A program made the translations under genes and the position numbers. From Torreya grandis (lineage: Eukaryota > Streptophyta > Pinopsida > Cupressales > Taxaceae), in the NCBI GenBank assembly GCA_037957365.1, contig JARHVA010004092.1, positions 1,118,501 to 1,182,500 of the forward strand: a DNA stretch of 64,000 nt, in the 5' to 3' direction. Under the pieces are notes generated by a model. The model saw only the letters and a program-made list of their open reading frames with translations, had not been told where the DNA came from and did not search any database. Below, piece by piece: positions 63,207-64,000 of the stretch (its first letter is position 1; every line of letters starts with the position of its first letter).

Positions 63207-64000
63207 ATGGGTAATCATCAAAGAGGTTTATCTACTAAGCAAGCACTGATGTTCAATTGATCCAATTATGCTTTTTAGATTACAAGGATGAGGACATAAA
63301 TTATGTCCCTTGGGTTTGATGTATGGTAATATATTATGGATGGTTATGTTGTTCCTTCTACTCCATCTAATAATATAGATAAGAATCTATTTGAGAATAA
63401 TTCTTAGGCAATGAATTCCATCACTTATGATCTTATAGAGACTAAGTTCACCAAGGTAATCCATTATAAATCTGATAAATAGATATGTGACAAAATTTAG
63501 ATCATTAATGAAGGAGATTCAAAGGTCAATAGTGCTAAGTTACAGACTCACAAAAGTCAATTTGAAAGTCTCAAGATGAAGGAAGGAGATTTTGTGGCAT
63601 CCTTTTTGTAAAGAGTTGATGAGATTTTGATCATCATTATATGTCTTGGAGATAACCTTGAAGAGGCTAATATAGTTAAAAAATTATAAATATCTCTACA
63701 AGTTTGATCCAAAATTATATACTATAGAGGAAAGTCATGATCTGACTCAGTTGAATATGGATCGATTGCATGTCACCCTTATTGCCTATGAGATGAGGAA
63801 GAATGATGATATACCATCAAAGAAGGAAGCAACATTCAAGATAAAGATGAATCCAAAGAAGAAGTTCCAAGGTAATAAACCCAAGGATGATGAAATTTAT
63901 GATATAGATGAGGATGAACTAATTACTTTGATTTTAAGGAAATTGAAAATAGGTTCATGCAAGTATAAGGTTAAACTACCCATTAAATGCTTCAATTATG
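63207..64000 (+). pseudogene. Ty1/copia gag, truncated by window end
   Basis: From the ATG at 63207: MGNHQRGLSTKQALMFN, SNYAF, TRMRT, IMSLGFDVW and YIMDGYVVPSTPS, matching the plant copia gag start with NYxxWxxRM and MSLG..vW. Further on INEGDSKVNSAKLQTHKSQF, ESLKMKEGDFVASFL, RVDEI, LGDNLEEANIVKKL and, after a frameshift, LNMDRLHVTLIAYEMRKN, PSKKEATFK and finally PIKCFNY, the beginning of the zinc knuckle with the second Cys changed to Tyr. The usual UBN2-type gag is complete up to the knuckle. Stops at W, Q and Y positions show decay. Pol would lie beyond the window. Confidence 0.85.

Noticed and set aside
1..64000. Host genes, tRNA or rRNA genes, prokaryotic operons
   Set aside because: I saw no conserved host protein, no tRNA-like B box (GGTTCGANNCC) with fold, and no rRNA sequence; all recognisable coding matter is retroelement-derived.

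Overview
The window looks like nuclear DNA from a land plant with a large, repeat-rich genome. It is very AT-rich and poor in CpG, has no long intact open reading frame, and the only recognisable coding matter is decayed plant LTR-retrotransposon protein. A gymnosperm such as a conifer is my best guess from the slow, layered decay and the Tat-like families, but this is inference. I found no host gene, tRNA, rRNA or CRISPR array.

Layout. Bases 1-15 kb are mostly anonymous repeat debris: an integrase fragment (about 2.5-3.2 kb, minus strand), a 1.3-kb dispersed repeat (7.2-8.6 kb, second copy at 27.2-28.5 kb), and degenerate short tandem repeats (11.3-12.4 kb). At 15.6-18.1 kb lies a dead minus-strand Ty3/gypsy chromovirus (Tekay/Del-like) with RT, RNase H, integrase and chromodomain-like remnants ending in a clear polypurine tract and LTR start. 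At 21.5-26.5 kb a 2.5-kb unit is tandemly duplicated; the copies are old and diverged.

The main structure spans 33-60.3 kb. A minus-strand Tat-type Ty3/gypsy pol (RT and RNase H at 60.3-59.1 kb; rest of RNase H and integrase at 34.5-33.1 kb) has been split inside its RNase H by one very large plus-strand LTR retrotransposon, 34471-59135. The evidence is a pair of long direct repeats (34471-44303 and 52634-59135) with TG...CA ends, outer flanks ATAGT and ATAAT as a decayed 5-bp target duplication, and two halves of one RNase H on the outside. The interior (44304-52633) reads gag, protease, an archaeal-type RNase H (aRNH), RT, gypsy RNase H, integrase. Each LTR is about 6.5 kb and carries a long decayed reading frame I do not recognise, present in both copies.

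Later events are stacked on this element. A 4.3-kb insertion (39383-43719) interrupts the 5' LTR, whose empty site survives in the 3' LTR. About 1 kb is missing from the 5' LTR. A nearly perfect 1451-bp tandem duplication (47968-50869) lies in the otherwise very old pol and is either very recent or an assembly artefact.

To the right of the split Tat element are about 1.2 kb of degenerate ~200-bp tandem repeats and, at the window edge, a decayed Ty1/copia leader and gag (63207-64000, cut off). Nothing here appears able to make a working protein; the interest lies in the architecture.
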